The notes beneath the pieces are model-generated. The model was given only the letters and a program-made list of their open reading frames with translations, made no database searches and had not been told where the DNA came from. A stretch of 32,511 bases of DNA from Asterionellopsis glacialis (Eukaryota > Bacillariophyta > Plagiogrammaphyceae > Rhaphoneidales > Asterionellopsidaceae), in NCBI GenBank assembly GCA_014885115.2, contig WKLE02003859.1, positions 1 through 32,511 on the forward strand, written 5' to 3'. How positions within the stretch are numbered: the first letter of the stretch is position 1; every line of letters starts with the position of its first letter. A program made the position numbers and the translations under genes. Below are positions 11,346 through 20,572 of the stretch, piece after piece.

Positions 11346-12290
11346 TTAGTCCTAATGTATTGGTACCAGGTACCAGTTACAGACAGTCAGTAGGGGTTGC
11401 TCTCTGCATACGGTTCCTTAACAAAAACCGCCCCCTAGGTATGGGGTAAAACTGCATCTGGTCCCGCAGTGTGGCAAGCTGCACAGACCTATCCTGCTGC
11501 TTGATGTGCAGGGGCTGAATTTATGACCGGTTGAAGCACTGAGTGCTGCAGAGTCTGGTTGACAAGATCTCGGTTCCCATCATTTTTGTCATTTTTGCCA
11601 TTGTTTCCAATTTTGGGATATTTCTATGCTGTGTCTAGTACATGTTCTATGGGCTGTCTGATGATCAGCTGGTTGGTTGTCAGAGAGGCTTGTGATGCCA
11701 AGACAAAGATAGTGCTGTGACCATCAGGTGAATGGCACGCCAACCACACTACTCATGAAGCCCCCTACCTGAATCCAGAAAGAGTCAATGCAGGGTAAGC
11801 AGATCTGCCCTGGCAGAGAGGAAGCAAGACCTTGGATAGGGTAGTGGAAGTACAAGTTCTACGTGCAAAAACCTCTCAAAGGGCTACATGATGTGATGTG
11901 ACATGGCAAACCTACTGTCAGATGGATTTACTTGTGATGGAACTTCCCCACCTCAACCTGTGTGTCGGAGACTGAGGAGTGTTTCTTCAGCTGGAAGCAT
12001 TGAGGGTCAATGTACCAGTACACAGGTACAGTGCTCCTTGGGAGGGCTACACCACAGGATACCCAAAGGGGCTATTGCACATAAACCAAACCTTCCTCAA
12101 CCAGTACTGTTGCATCCCTCAGTACAATAGGTAGACTAGCTTAATTACTTAGTTTCAGAGTCTAGGAGGGGAGCCGCCTCTGCCACATGATTGGCATGTG
12201 ATGAACCTCCAGTGACCAATACTACAACAACCTGAACAACAACAACAACAACAACAACCTTCTATGATTTTGGACTTGATACACCTGTCA
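11346..12290. other. Insert present only in the left arm of the foldback
   Basis: This segment is clearly less AT-rich than its surroundings and has no counterpart in the right arm. It begins near a pair of GGTACC palindromes (11362-11374) and ends with a CAA/AAC microsatellite (about 12228-12262). Its short frames, for example 11903-12130, give no recognisable protein. It may be the remnant of an insertion, perhaps of a retroelement, but no reverse transcriptase or integrase motif is visible. Confidence 0.4.
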
Positions 12291-13414
12291 ACTGACCATG
12301 ACAATTAATGCGATCAATTTATACTTCATGGAGTTGAAAAATAAGAAACAACAATCTTCCAATTCTGTTCAACAACATGATCATCCAGCATCAAAATGAA
12401 AGGTTTATTGTTGCCTTGCTTGATTTTTGTTTGTTTTGTTCTTGCAGTCATTAATTTGATTGTAGTTGTTGTTAGGCTCATTGTTGTCATTGTGTTGTCT
12501 CTCAAGAGTTACTGTTACACAGTAGACCTATGCATGTTTGGTCAAGATAGGGATATGGATTTTATGCAAGAGTGCCACAGTGTCTGTATGGTCAGTTTTG
12601 TCAGGACCTTGCCCGAGTACAAAACTGAGCTTTAGTTTTGTCATTTTACAGGGTTCAGTTTTGTAATACAAAACTGAAAATGGGCTAACAACCAATTAAT
12701 TTTTGTTTTTGTATTGCTATAAGGACAATATTTTGGATGACAAAAACAAAACTGACCAATGCGCTCAGTTTTGTTTTTGTTTTTGATCGGCCTTACTGTG
12801 TGACAAAAACAAAAATAATTGGTTATGAGTACACTTACAAAACTGAAAGTCAAATATTACCAAAGTGACCTCTTGGTTTTGTACTTGGGCAAGGTCATGA
12901 CAAAACTGACCATACTGCCACTGTGACACTCTTGCATCAAATCCATATCCCTATCATGACCAAACATGCATACAACACAATGACAACAACAAAACAGACA
13001 ACAACCACAATCAAAATCATGACTGTTGTGACAAGAAGACAACAACAAACTTTTCATTTTGATGGTAGCTGATGATGTTGGTGGATCTTCTGTGTTCTGT
13101 CTTGGTGTTTTACATGGACATAGATGCAGATAATAACGGGAAATCACAAATTTTGTCCAAGAGTCACTCACAACAATTATAAAAACACACAATAATAAAC
13201 CAACTCCCCTCTTCTTTGGTCTCTTTGTTTGCCATTAATTTGTATGATGCTTTGAAGATTGCTGTTTCTCATTTTCCCCCTCCATGAAGCATAAAATGAT
13301 CATATCAATTGTCATGGTGGGTTAACCAAAATTAAATCCAAATTGCAAAAGGTACCATACACATAGATAGCAGTCCTACATTAGGACTAGCAATAATAAT
13401 ATGCATCCATATGG

Positions 13415-13484
13415 AACATGAAGAACCAAGACAGACAGATTTTAAGTGAAACATGAAGAACCAAGACAGACAGATTTTAAGTGA
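13415..13484. repeat. Tandem duplication, 2 x 35 bp
   Basis: Two identical 35-bp units, each beginning AACATGAAGAACCAAGACAG, lie back to back within the right arm of the foldback. This looks like a simple recent duplication. Confidence 0.9.
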
Positions 13485-13908
13485 AGGAATCTGATTGGTT
13501 CAAGATATTTTCTAACCCTGGCATTTTTGTTATTGTTTTTGTCATGTAGTAAGGCCAAAATTTGGTGCTCTGTGACAAAAGTGAAATTTGGTCTGTCAGT
13601 AGTCAGAAACAGGTTTAGTTTTTTTGGGTCTGGTAAGGGTTGGCCTCACCTATTATGTTTTTTTTCAATAATCAGCACAATTTCCTAAGAACTCTGCCAG
13701 CATAAAATAAACAGAGGCAGAGTGATGGAGTTCAAATAAATAGTTATGATTTGGTGTGCTCTTCACACAGATCTCATAGTAGGAATATCTGTTACCTGGT
13801 AGGATGTCAGTTCTAAGCACCTGTACCAGTACCTGGAAGTGGTACCTGGTTCCTAGTAGTCCTAGATTTTAGTACCTCTTGTTACAAGAGTCCTATGTCC
13901 TATCAACC

Positions 13909-14295
13909 ATGTACTGTAACAAATTAAAAAAAATATTTTCTTCCAGTTTATACAATATTATTATGCCAGATTGTGACCACGTCTTTGGACACCACCATCT
14001 GTCACCTTTTGTACAAAATATCAATTGTAAGAGGCTATCTGGTACTGGTACAGGTCAATCAAAGAAGGATATTTGGTACTGTAATCAACAATGGGGGGAT
14101 ATTTTCAGGCTTGACCTAAGCAACGTCTTAATTTTCTTTTTAAAACAACAAGAAAGGCAGCCAGAAACCAATGGGATTCTGGAAATTACAAGTTTTGATG
14201 TTGCTAGTGGGGAATTCCATGATTTCAAGCTTGAGGTAGGATCTAATAAACCCAGGATTATAATATTTACTACAATGCACGACCAAAGCAAATGA
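13909..14295 (+). CDS. Candidate 128-aa protein, unrecognised
   Basis: The frame from ATG 13909 runs 128 codons. Its second half (about residues 88-128: ILEITSFDVASGEFHDF, then KPRIIIFTT) has the alternating hydrophobic pattern of beta strands and no low complexity. The first half is less convincing and contains a lysine/phenylalanine-rich stretch. No family is recognised. It lies between the foldback and the nucleotidyltransferase gene, in a region with several GTAC palindromes. It may be a gene fragment. Confidence 0.25.
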   Translation: MYCNKLKKIFSSSLYNIIMPDCDHVFGHHHLSPFVQNINCKRLSGTGTGQSKKDIWYCNQQWGDIFRLDLSNVLIFFLKQQERQPETNGILEITSFDVASGEFHDFKLEVGSNKPRIIIFTTMHDQSK

Positions 14296-14929
14296 ATCTA
14301 CTCCTGTATTATAGTACCCAAATCTTTTGATTTACAGGCAGTTTTGTTTTGTCAGGATATTGTGATTGCATCCAAATCACAACATGATGTGTGTTGTTGC
14401 ACACTCTCGCTTTTATTTTTCACCAATTGCTAGGGAGTGATAATATCTCGATCCCTTTTCTCTTTATATATTTTTGGCGAGAGCAAGGGATCTTTGTCAA
14501 AAAATGCGCGAGCCCGCCTTCAACGCCTGCCCGCAAGTACTATTTTGTCCATCTGTCGTCTCGTCGTCTGGCTGTCGAGCATGGGTGCCCAGCCAGCACT
14601 CTCCGCTGCCAGAGTACGAGATAAAAGATTTTTCTCCTGACAATGCTGACAGCTTGTAGGTCCTACAGCAGCTGACAATATCAAGAAGTCATTACGGTAT
14701 CCTATTATCATCATATTATCGAAGTTGCTCTTGTCGTTCCTTCCTATATTGTCAAGAAGTTATCTTTTTGACAACCTATGCATAGCATCAATAATTTTCG
14801 GTTGAGAAATAGAGACAGAGAAAGAAAGACAGCAATTCATAGCGCTGTACATACGATACTGAGCGGAAGGTACTTGATTGTTTGCTTTTCTGGTCACACC
14901 TAATAATTGTACAAAACTAGGGAAATAAA
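14296..14929. promoter_or_regulatory. Upstream region of the nucleotidyltransferase gene
   Basis: This is non-coding by inspection. A locally GC-richer block (about 14470-14640) sits in AT-rich DNA, followed by the palindromic word GTAGGTCCTAC at 14656-14666. The last bases before the start codon are A-rich (GGAAATAAA then ATG). No TATA box can be assigned with confidence. Confidence 0.35.
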
Positions 14930-17900
14930 ATGTCATCCCAATCCCAATCCCAATCCCAACCCTCCAATAGGGGTGGTCGTGGAGAAGGTGGAAGAGGACG
15001 TGGTGCTTCACGTGGTGGTCGTGGAAGAGGAGGGGGAAGACGGCCAGGAGGAGGTCGTGGTGGTCGAGGTAACAAACGCAATGGTGGAAGAAATAATAAT
15101 AATCATTCACCCAAAAAGTCATCATTTTCTTCTTCCACTTCTGCTGGTGGTGTTGCCGATGAAGATATATTAATAGAATTCATGCCTTATTTAAAAAATG
15201 GTAATGAACAAGCTATACACATTCATCAATTGTATCAAAATGATCAACGTTACTTTGTACGAGAAGCACGTACATTCTTACAACAACAAAAAGAAGAACA
15301 ACCTTCGAATCAAAGTAATAATGAGGATGGTACAACTCCAAACAATAGAAAAACAATGACAAAGAGAAAACCACACAAGAAAGAAAAAGGTGGTGTACCA
15401 CCAACTATGACTACACAAGAGGAGGCAGAAGAACGAATTGTTCCACCAGTGTCTCCGGGACCACCACCAGTGCTGCAATCCTCCTCCTCACCAGCCGTAG
15501 TAGCTCCTACACCCCCTATTGGTGCCACATCACCCATCACACCATTTCCAACACCTAGTAATATTACGACTACGACTCATATGAATTTGGTAGCATCCTC
15601 TCAACATCAACAACAACATCAGCACCATACTGCTGGGAGTACAAGTGTACCACAGCAACCACAACAACATAGACTGCAAATTACAGATTTAAAAGATCGC
15701 CTTGATAGACTTGTTGTGGGTGATAATAATAACAACAATACAAACATGTCACCACCATCACAACCACCGTTGTATCTTTCACAAGAACAAGAACAAGAAC
15801 AACTACCACCTATTGGAGTTGCACCTATGGCAGACGCTACTACTACTGGACCACCACAAGCATCATCATCCTTGTCATCTTTACCACTACCGCTCGTGTC
15901 ATTATCATCTAACAACAACAGCAGCAACATCCCTTTACAACCTAATACATTTGTGGGTCATAATACTACATCACTTCCACCGACAGTAGCAGCAGCAATT
16001 GGACAAGGAGCCATAGGTAACAACAGGTCGCTTCCTCCAGGTCTTCCGCCACTTGTTTCTTCTTCTATAGCACTACCTACAAATACGAATTCTCTTCCTC
16101 CTATGATATCTTCATTACCACCGCCACTACCACATCAACCAACAATTTCATCATCCTTACAACCTGCAAGTACGGGAGGGAGGACGACGCCGTTAGCATG
16201 TCCTCCAGGACTTGGTACTATGCAGACTTTAAATGATAAAACAACAACAACAACCATGACTTCTACCAGGGAGGATGAAACATTACCATCAATTTCAACC
16301 ACAACCACAGTCCCAAAAGAAGTAGAAGAAGAAGCAAAAGATGACAAACCAAAACCTGAATCACCACCAACGGTTGTTGTCAAGAAGGAATATGTTCCCA
16401 AACGTCTATGGTCACGATTGCAAGAACAACCTGGACGATTATTAGCCAATGATATATCACCCTTTATTGATACAAAGTCCATTCATAATAATAGCAAGAT
16501 GGATGGGAGTGGTGGTAAGAGGAGTAGTAATGTCGATGACGTACATCAAAATACACGTGTCGTTGTGTTACGACCACGCAAGGAATTGACGGCGAAATGG
16601 ATGTTACCCTTGTCGTATTTAAATCAAAGGTACACCGATAAACAAAAGACAGTCCATAGTATACAAGAAGCACTTGAAGGATTATCTGTGGGATTATTTC
16701 GACGCGGATGTACTGAAAATGGGACAAGTAACTCCATCATTAGTAAAGATATTATTGCACCTAGAGAAACGAAAGATACAGATACCAACAACAGTGGAAA
16801 GCAACAACAACAGCAGCAGCAGCAGCAGCAGAATTATCCATTCCATATTGATCATCAAAGCAAAACTGTATGGGGTACTGTGCCGTTTTATTCACCACGT
16901 ACACCTGGACATGTCGTGTTACGTTTGTATTGGGCAGATGAACCATTGTATACCTTGGCGACAGGTCCAACCTTGTTTATCCAATGTTCATCAAACGATG
17001 TTGAACCAACCTTACGATTCATATTATCGAATTTCAAATCCAAACATCGGAATAATACCACAAGTTTGTCATCCTTACATTCCTTGGCATCAGTCCTTAG
17101 TCAATTTGCACCTGATCCCAATGCATCATCGAATCAACAACAACAGCATCACCATCATAATCGTCACCATAATAATTATCATGACAGCAACAATCGTTGG
17201 GATGGTGCTGGAAGAGCTACATGGGGTTGTATTTGTGAGTCGAAAAAAGTTTTAGAAGCATGCGGTACAGAATACTTGAAACAAAAAGAAAAATTAGAAA
17301 AGATCAAAGAAGAAGTAGATGATCTTGAACAACAAGTTCTATTGTTAGAAGAGCAACAACAACAAGAAGAAATTGGCAATACAAACGACGTCAACAATGG
17401 CAGTAGCAACAAAAATACGGCCCAAGATGATCGGGGTGGAACTGACAACGGTCAAGATGGTGATGAAGAAGAGAATGAACCAACACTTCAAGAAACATAC
17501 CGTGACAAGAAGAATTTTTATATGAAACATATGGCATCCAATGAACGGCGTTGGAAGGATTCTCAAATGGCATTTGCTGCAATCTTGAAAGCTATATTGA
17601 ACAATCGATCTGCCAATCTATTGTTAAAACAAGACTTGCTTGTGAAACTACGTTTGGAATATGATTTGTATTGTTCCTTTTGTGAAGCTTTTGCTCCCAG
17701 TCCATTTGCGGAACGTGGTACTAGTGGTGATGGCAACAACAATGATGACGTCACATTTGTTGTGGTAGATTCTTCCAAATTCCCTTACCCTATTACACAA
17801 GAACACTTTCGTGCGTGTGCTCAAAGTCGTATGACCATGCAAGTTGAAACATTGGGATTTGTACCAAATGAAAAACTCTTACAAAGTATTGTCATGCCAA

Positions 17901-19339
17901 CAGTAGAAGGGGGAGGAGGAGGAGGTAATCATCATTTGGCTCATAGAAATAAGAATCAAGCACCAACACCATCTCCGAACAAACCCCCAAAAATGGACCG
18001 TGACGCAGTGGGGACCTTCAATCGCCTATCTCAATCTATGTGTCAGTTGTATCAGGAAGTATATATGACATCTGATCAAATTCATAGAGAACGAGAAATG
18101 GTACGAGCAAGGATAGAAAGTATTGTGTCTCAATGCGATGCCTTCCCTCCAGGTACACGAGTTGTAGTATTTGGGTCAGCTGCCAATGGATTTGGGTCAC
18201 CCTCATCCGATTTGGACATGTGTCTTCAATTACCGCCCAATACAAAGTTAGCACGTAATGATGATGAAGAAGAAGATAGCAATGGATCCCTAGCTATGGC
18301 CAAGCTTGCTCAACTCTTTGAGACAAGTGGTATGAAGGATGTAGATACAGGCCGTCTCACGGCACGTATCCCCGTCGTTATGTTCAATTGTCCCCGTCCA
18401 ATGCCAAATCCTGGTGACGGCGACGATGCTGTCTTAGAATGCGATTTATCCATGCAAAATCCGTTAGCATGTCTCAATACATCGCTCTTGAAGACCTATT
18501 CGAACATTAATTCGACGACAAGTGTATTGGCTGCCATTATCAAACGATGGGCCAAGGCTAGAGATATAAACAACCCATCACGTCATACGTTAAGTAGTTA
18601 TGGGTACATTCTCATGTTACTTCACTTTTTGACCTATCACCGACCCACGCCATTAGGACTAACTGAGACAGTAGAAAAACGCCAGAGGGATACTAGACAA
18701 CAACAGCAGCAGGCTGCGCCACCACGACCTCCCTTGTTACCTAATTTACAATGGATGGATGGACAATGGCCACATGAACAACCTGGGACACCGTACCGAG
18801 AATTAATGGCACGTCCAAGGAATATGATTCCTCATCCATCGGATGATTCTAACTTTAGTGTCAATACGTACTTTTATCGTTTGACCAATCAAGCAACCTT
18901 GATGAATCTACGGCACAAGTTTCCAGGCAATGAGTTGTCTGTTGCAATTTTATTGGCATCGTTCTTTCGGTATTATGCGTACGAATTTGATTACAAAAAG
19001 TATGTAGTGAGCCTGCATTCCACGGCAACCCATGGACTTGTAGAACGTGAAAACAAAGCAGAAAATGATTGTTGGAAGGTTCATTTTCAAGGATTGGCCA
19101 TTGAAGATCCATTTGAAACCTTTTATGATGTTGCTCATGTTGTCAAGGGCGGTAACTTTCATCAACTTCGTAATGAATTTGCTCTAGCCTATAGCAAGAT
19201 TGTAGATGCTGCTGCATCTGGAAATCAACAACAACCAGGTGATGCTATAGCATGGCATGATCAAAATTTGCATAACATGTCTGGAAAAGATCTTATCGAT
19301 TGGATCTGCGAACCGGTCGAAACTGACAAGGAAAATTAA
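14930..19339 (+). CDS. Non-canonical poly(A)/poly(U) RNA polymerase (Cid1/TUTase-like), 1469 aa
   Basis: The catalytic part is C-terminal. A nucleotidyltransferase motif reads FGSAANGFGSPSSDLD (G1082-S1083, D1094, D1096), and the third acidic residue is D1172 in LECDLSMQNPLA. The PAP-associated part has KRWAKARDIN, TLSSYGYILMLLHFL and the IEDPFETFYDVAH motif near 1391-1400. These define a template-independent RNA nucleotidyltransferase that adds A or U to 3' ends. I cannot tell which nucleotide it prefers. Residues about 10-55 form an RGG box, likely RNA-binding. Residues about 125-530 are low complexity (Pro, Gln, Ser, Thr). A Trp-rich, probably beta-rich block lies at about 648-705. A coiled coil lies at about 771-812. 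A polyQ run (about 624-634) is encoded at 16801-16832. All three catalytic acids are present, so the enzyme should be active. It is much longer than yeast Cid1-type enzymes. Confidence 0.92.
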   Translation: MSSQSQSQSQPSNRGGRGEGGRGRGASRGGRGRGGGRRPGGGRGGRGNKRNGGRNNNNHSPKKSSFSSSTSAGGVADEDILIEFMPYLKNGNEQAIHIHQLYQNDQRYFVREARTFLQQQKEEQPSNQSNNEDGTTPNNRKTMTKRKPHKKEKGGVPPTMTTQEEAEERIVPPVSPGPPPVLQSSSSPAVVAPTPPIGATSPITPFPTPSNITTTTHMNLVASSQHQQQHQHHTAGSTSVPQQPQQHRLQITDLKDRLDRLVVGDNNNNNTNMSPPSQPPLYLSQEQEQEQLPPIGVAPMADATTTGPPQASSSLSSLPLPLVSLSSNNNSSNIPLQPNTFVGHNTTSLPPTVAAAIGQGAIGNNRSLPPGLPPLVSSSIALPTNTNSLPPMISSLPPPLPHQPTISSSLQPASTGGRTTPLACPPGLGTMQTLNDKTTTTTMTSTREDETLPSISTTTTVPKEVEEEAKDDKPKPESPPTVVVKKEYVPKRLWSRLQEQPGRLLANDISPFIDTKSIHNNSKMDGSGGKRSSNVDDVHQNTRVVVLRPRKELTAKWMLPLSYLNQRYTDKQKTVHSIQEALEGLSVGLFRRGCTENGTSNSIISKDIIAPRETKDTDTNNSGKQQQQQQQQQQNYPFHIDHQSKTVWGTVPFYSPRTPGHVVLRLYWADEPLYTLATGPTLFIQCSSNDVEPTLRFILSNFKSKHRNNTTSLSSLHSLASVLSQFAPDPNASSNQQQQHHHHNRHHNNYHDSNNRWDGAGRATWGCICESKKVLEACGTEYLKQKEKLEKIKEEVDDLEQQVLLLEEQQQQEEIGNTNDVNNGSSNKNTAQDDRGGTDNGQDGDEEENEPTLQETYRDKKNFYMKHMASNERRWKDSQMAFAAILKAILNNRSANLLLKQDLLVKLRLEYDLYCSFCEAFAPSPFAERGTSGDGNNNDDVTFVVVDSSKFPYPITQEHFRACAQSRMTMQVETLGFVPNEKLLQSIVMPTVEGGGGGGNHHLAHRNKNQAPTPSPNKPPKMDRDAVGTFNRLSQSMCQLYQEVYMTSDQIHREREMVRARIESIVSQCDAFPPGTRVVVFGSAANGFGSPSSDLDMCLQLPPNTKLARNDDEEEDSNGSLAMAKLAQLFETSGMKDVDTGRLTARIPVVMFNCPRPMPNPGDGDDAVLECDLSMQNPLACLNTSLLKTYSNINSTTSVLAAIIKRWAKARDINNPSRHTLSSYGYILMLLHFLTYHRPTPLGLTETVEKRQRDTRQQQQQAAPPRPPLLPNLQWMDGQWPHEQPGTPYRELMARPRNMIPHPSDDSNFSVNTYFYRLTNQATLMNLRHKFPGNELSVAILLASFFRYYAYEFDYKKYVVSLHSTATHGLVERENKAENDCWKVHFQGLAIEDPFETFYDVAHVVKGGNFHQLRNEFALAYSKIVDAAASGNQQQPGDAIAWHDQNLHNMSGKDLIDWICEPVETDKEN

Positions 19340-19506
19340 TCGAACAAAAAAAACTGACCGTATCGTATATTTCAACTGCTGAATGAGAAGATAAAAAAGC
19401 ACTCATCCCCAGTACGGCATTTGCAACGGGGTTGGCATCTGTTTTCTGTATACTTGGTCTTATTGCCGCGTCTGTGAGAGGTGTCTTTGGTAGCAACAGT
19501 GGAACA

Positions 19507-19850
19507 GCAGGGGGGGGGGAATCTGTATCATTTTACGGTGACTAAAATAATTTTTATTATCCAATTTTTAATACTACTAAGGTTTAAAAATAAATGTTAT
19601 GGTTAGAGGTGATGGAGTATGGGCTGGTTTGGGAGGTGGCGGTATTGTGTGGAAGGGTAAGGGGAGCGTGTTTTGGGGGGGCGGAGTGTGTGAATAGAAG
19701 ATTGGAGCAGGTGCAGGGGGGGGGGTATGGGTGTGGGGTGGGTGAGAAAGAGTGAACTTTTGAGGGGAGTCGAAGGGGTGTCGAATGGTGTGGGTATGCC
19801 AGTTGGGGGGGGGGCGGGGGGGATGGTGGTCTGGGGTTAGAAGGTGCGAG
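19507..19850 (+). other. G-rich, strand-asymmetric tract with G-quadruplex potential
   Basis: Over about 340 bp the plus strand has many runs of three or more G and very few C. Several groups of four neighbouring G-runs within 30-40 nt fit the usual quadruplex rule. It lies just 3' of the nucleotidyltransferase gene, so it could affect 3'-end formation or transcription, though that is inference. Confidence 0.6.
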
Positions 19851-20004
19851 TGAGGCCGAGACCGGCGCCGTCTTCCCATACAGCATGTATCAGGTAGGAC
19901 CCTACCTGGTACCCGGTAGTCCTCTCATCTCTACCCGGTACAGGTAGACCTAGCCGGGTTTGGCGGAAGCTGATCTGGCTGGCTGGAATACATCTGCCTC
20001 ATGA

Positions 20005-20012
20005 TGACGTCA
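20005..20012. promoter_or_regulatory. TGACGTCA palindrome upstream of the 1139-aa gene
   Basis: A perfect CRE/bZIP-type palindrome lies about 560 bp upstream of the start codon at 20573. Function is inferred from the motif only. Confidence 0.3.
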
Positions 20013-20572
20013 AATATGATTTGGCACAAATCTGCAGGTGTCCCAGGCTGACTGTCTGTCACAAACAGCACTCATCCATGAGAAGATGGCGGTCATCATT
20101 AATGGAAGTGGTAGCGCGCCATTTTTTCAACGCTCGTCTGTCTTGTGCACATATTCGAAGTGGCAAGGAATAATTTAATGTGAAATAGTACGGTATGTGT
20201 ACCAGGTACTCGTACTGCACCAGGTAATCCTTTCTACCATGCACGTCTGACCGCATAGCAAGAAGAGCACAAACATTTTTGAGAGTTCTGTACAGGTAGA
20301 CCTACTTGCAACAACCGATGACAGCACGTGGGAGGAAACGACAATCATTGCATCTAACGATATCTCTTCACACTGATATCAACAACAGGGACACCTCTAC
20401 AAATTAGACTAGGTAGTAGAGAGAAACAGGTTAGGTTCTAGCTCTGGCGAGACGAGACACTCCAATAACGACACCCCGGTTGCCCCCTCTCGACAGCGAA
20501 ATTCTTAGTAGAGATTTGATAGGAAAGTTTTGATTCGTTGTTCATAAACGAAGAACACATAGTTTAAAAAAA

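Larger units (their letters stand above)
10955..13690. repeat. Large imperfect foldback (inverted repeat), centre about 12760
   Basis: The two halves are reverse complements over long stretches. 12690-12760 pairs with 12761-12824. 12296-12640 pairs with about 12857-13322, including a shared translated stretch (CMFG.DRDMD.MQECHS). About 11285-11345 pairs with 13470-13530 (both contain TTGAACCAATCAGATT or its complement). About 10980-11012 and 11158-11200 match 13600-13650. The left half carries about 0.95 kb (11346-12290) absent from the right. Both halves are studded with a recurring word, TGACAAAAACAAAA or its complement. No transposase is visible; it may be a foldback transposon or an inverted tandem duplication. 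Confidence 0.7.
19340..20572. other. Spacer with G-rich tract and promoter of the next gene
   Basis: From about 19507 to 19850 the plus strand is strongly G-rich, with runs of 8-10 G near 19511, 19675, 19717 and 19805 and many GGG runs between (listed separately). Beyond it lie clusters of GTAC palindromes at 19890-19955 and 20195-20230, and a perfect TGACGTCA at 20005-20012. The last 50 bp before the next gene are A-rich (TTTAAAAAAAATGAAT). No gene is supported here; C-rich frames on the other strand give only Pro/His-rich low complexity. Confidence 0.55.

Noticed and set aside
13415..13484. Possible CRISPR or satellite array
   Set aside because: Only two abutting 35-bp copies with no spacers; a plain tandem duplication in eukaryotic DNA.
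14907..15173. 88-codon plus-strand frame overlapping the start of the nucleotidyltransferase gene
   Set aside because: It is a shifted reading of the repeat-rich RGG-box DNA; the Pro/Asn and Val/Glu runs follow from the repeats, and the main frame is far longer with clear domains.
16674..17255. 193-codon plus-strand frame inside the nucleotidyltransferase gene
   Set aside because: It is a shadow frame with Ser, Ile and His runs created by the polyQ and His/Asn-coding repeats of the real gene.
19577..19886. Two overlapping 100-codon minus-strand frames rich in Pro and His
   Set aside because: They are the complement of the G-rich tract; composition alone explains the open frames.
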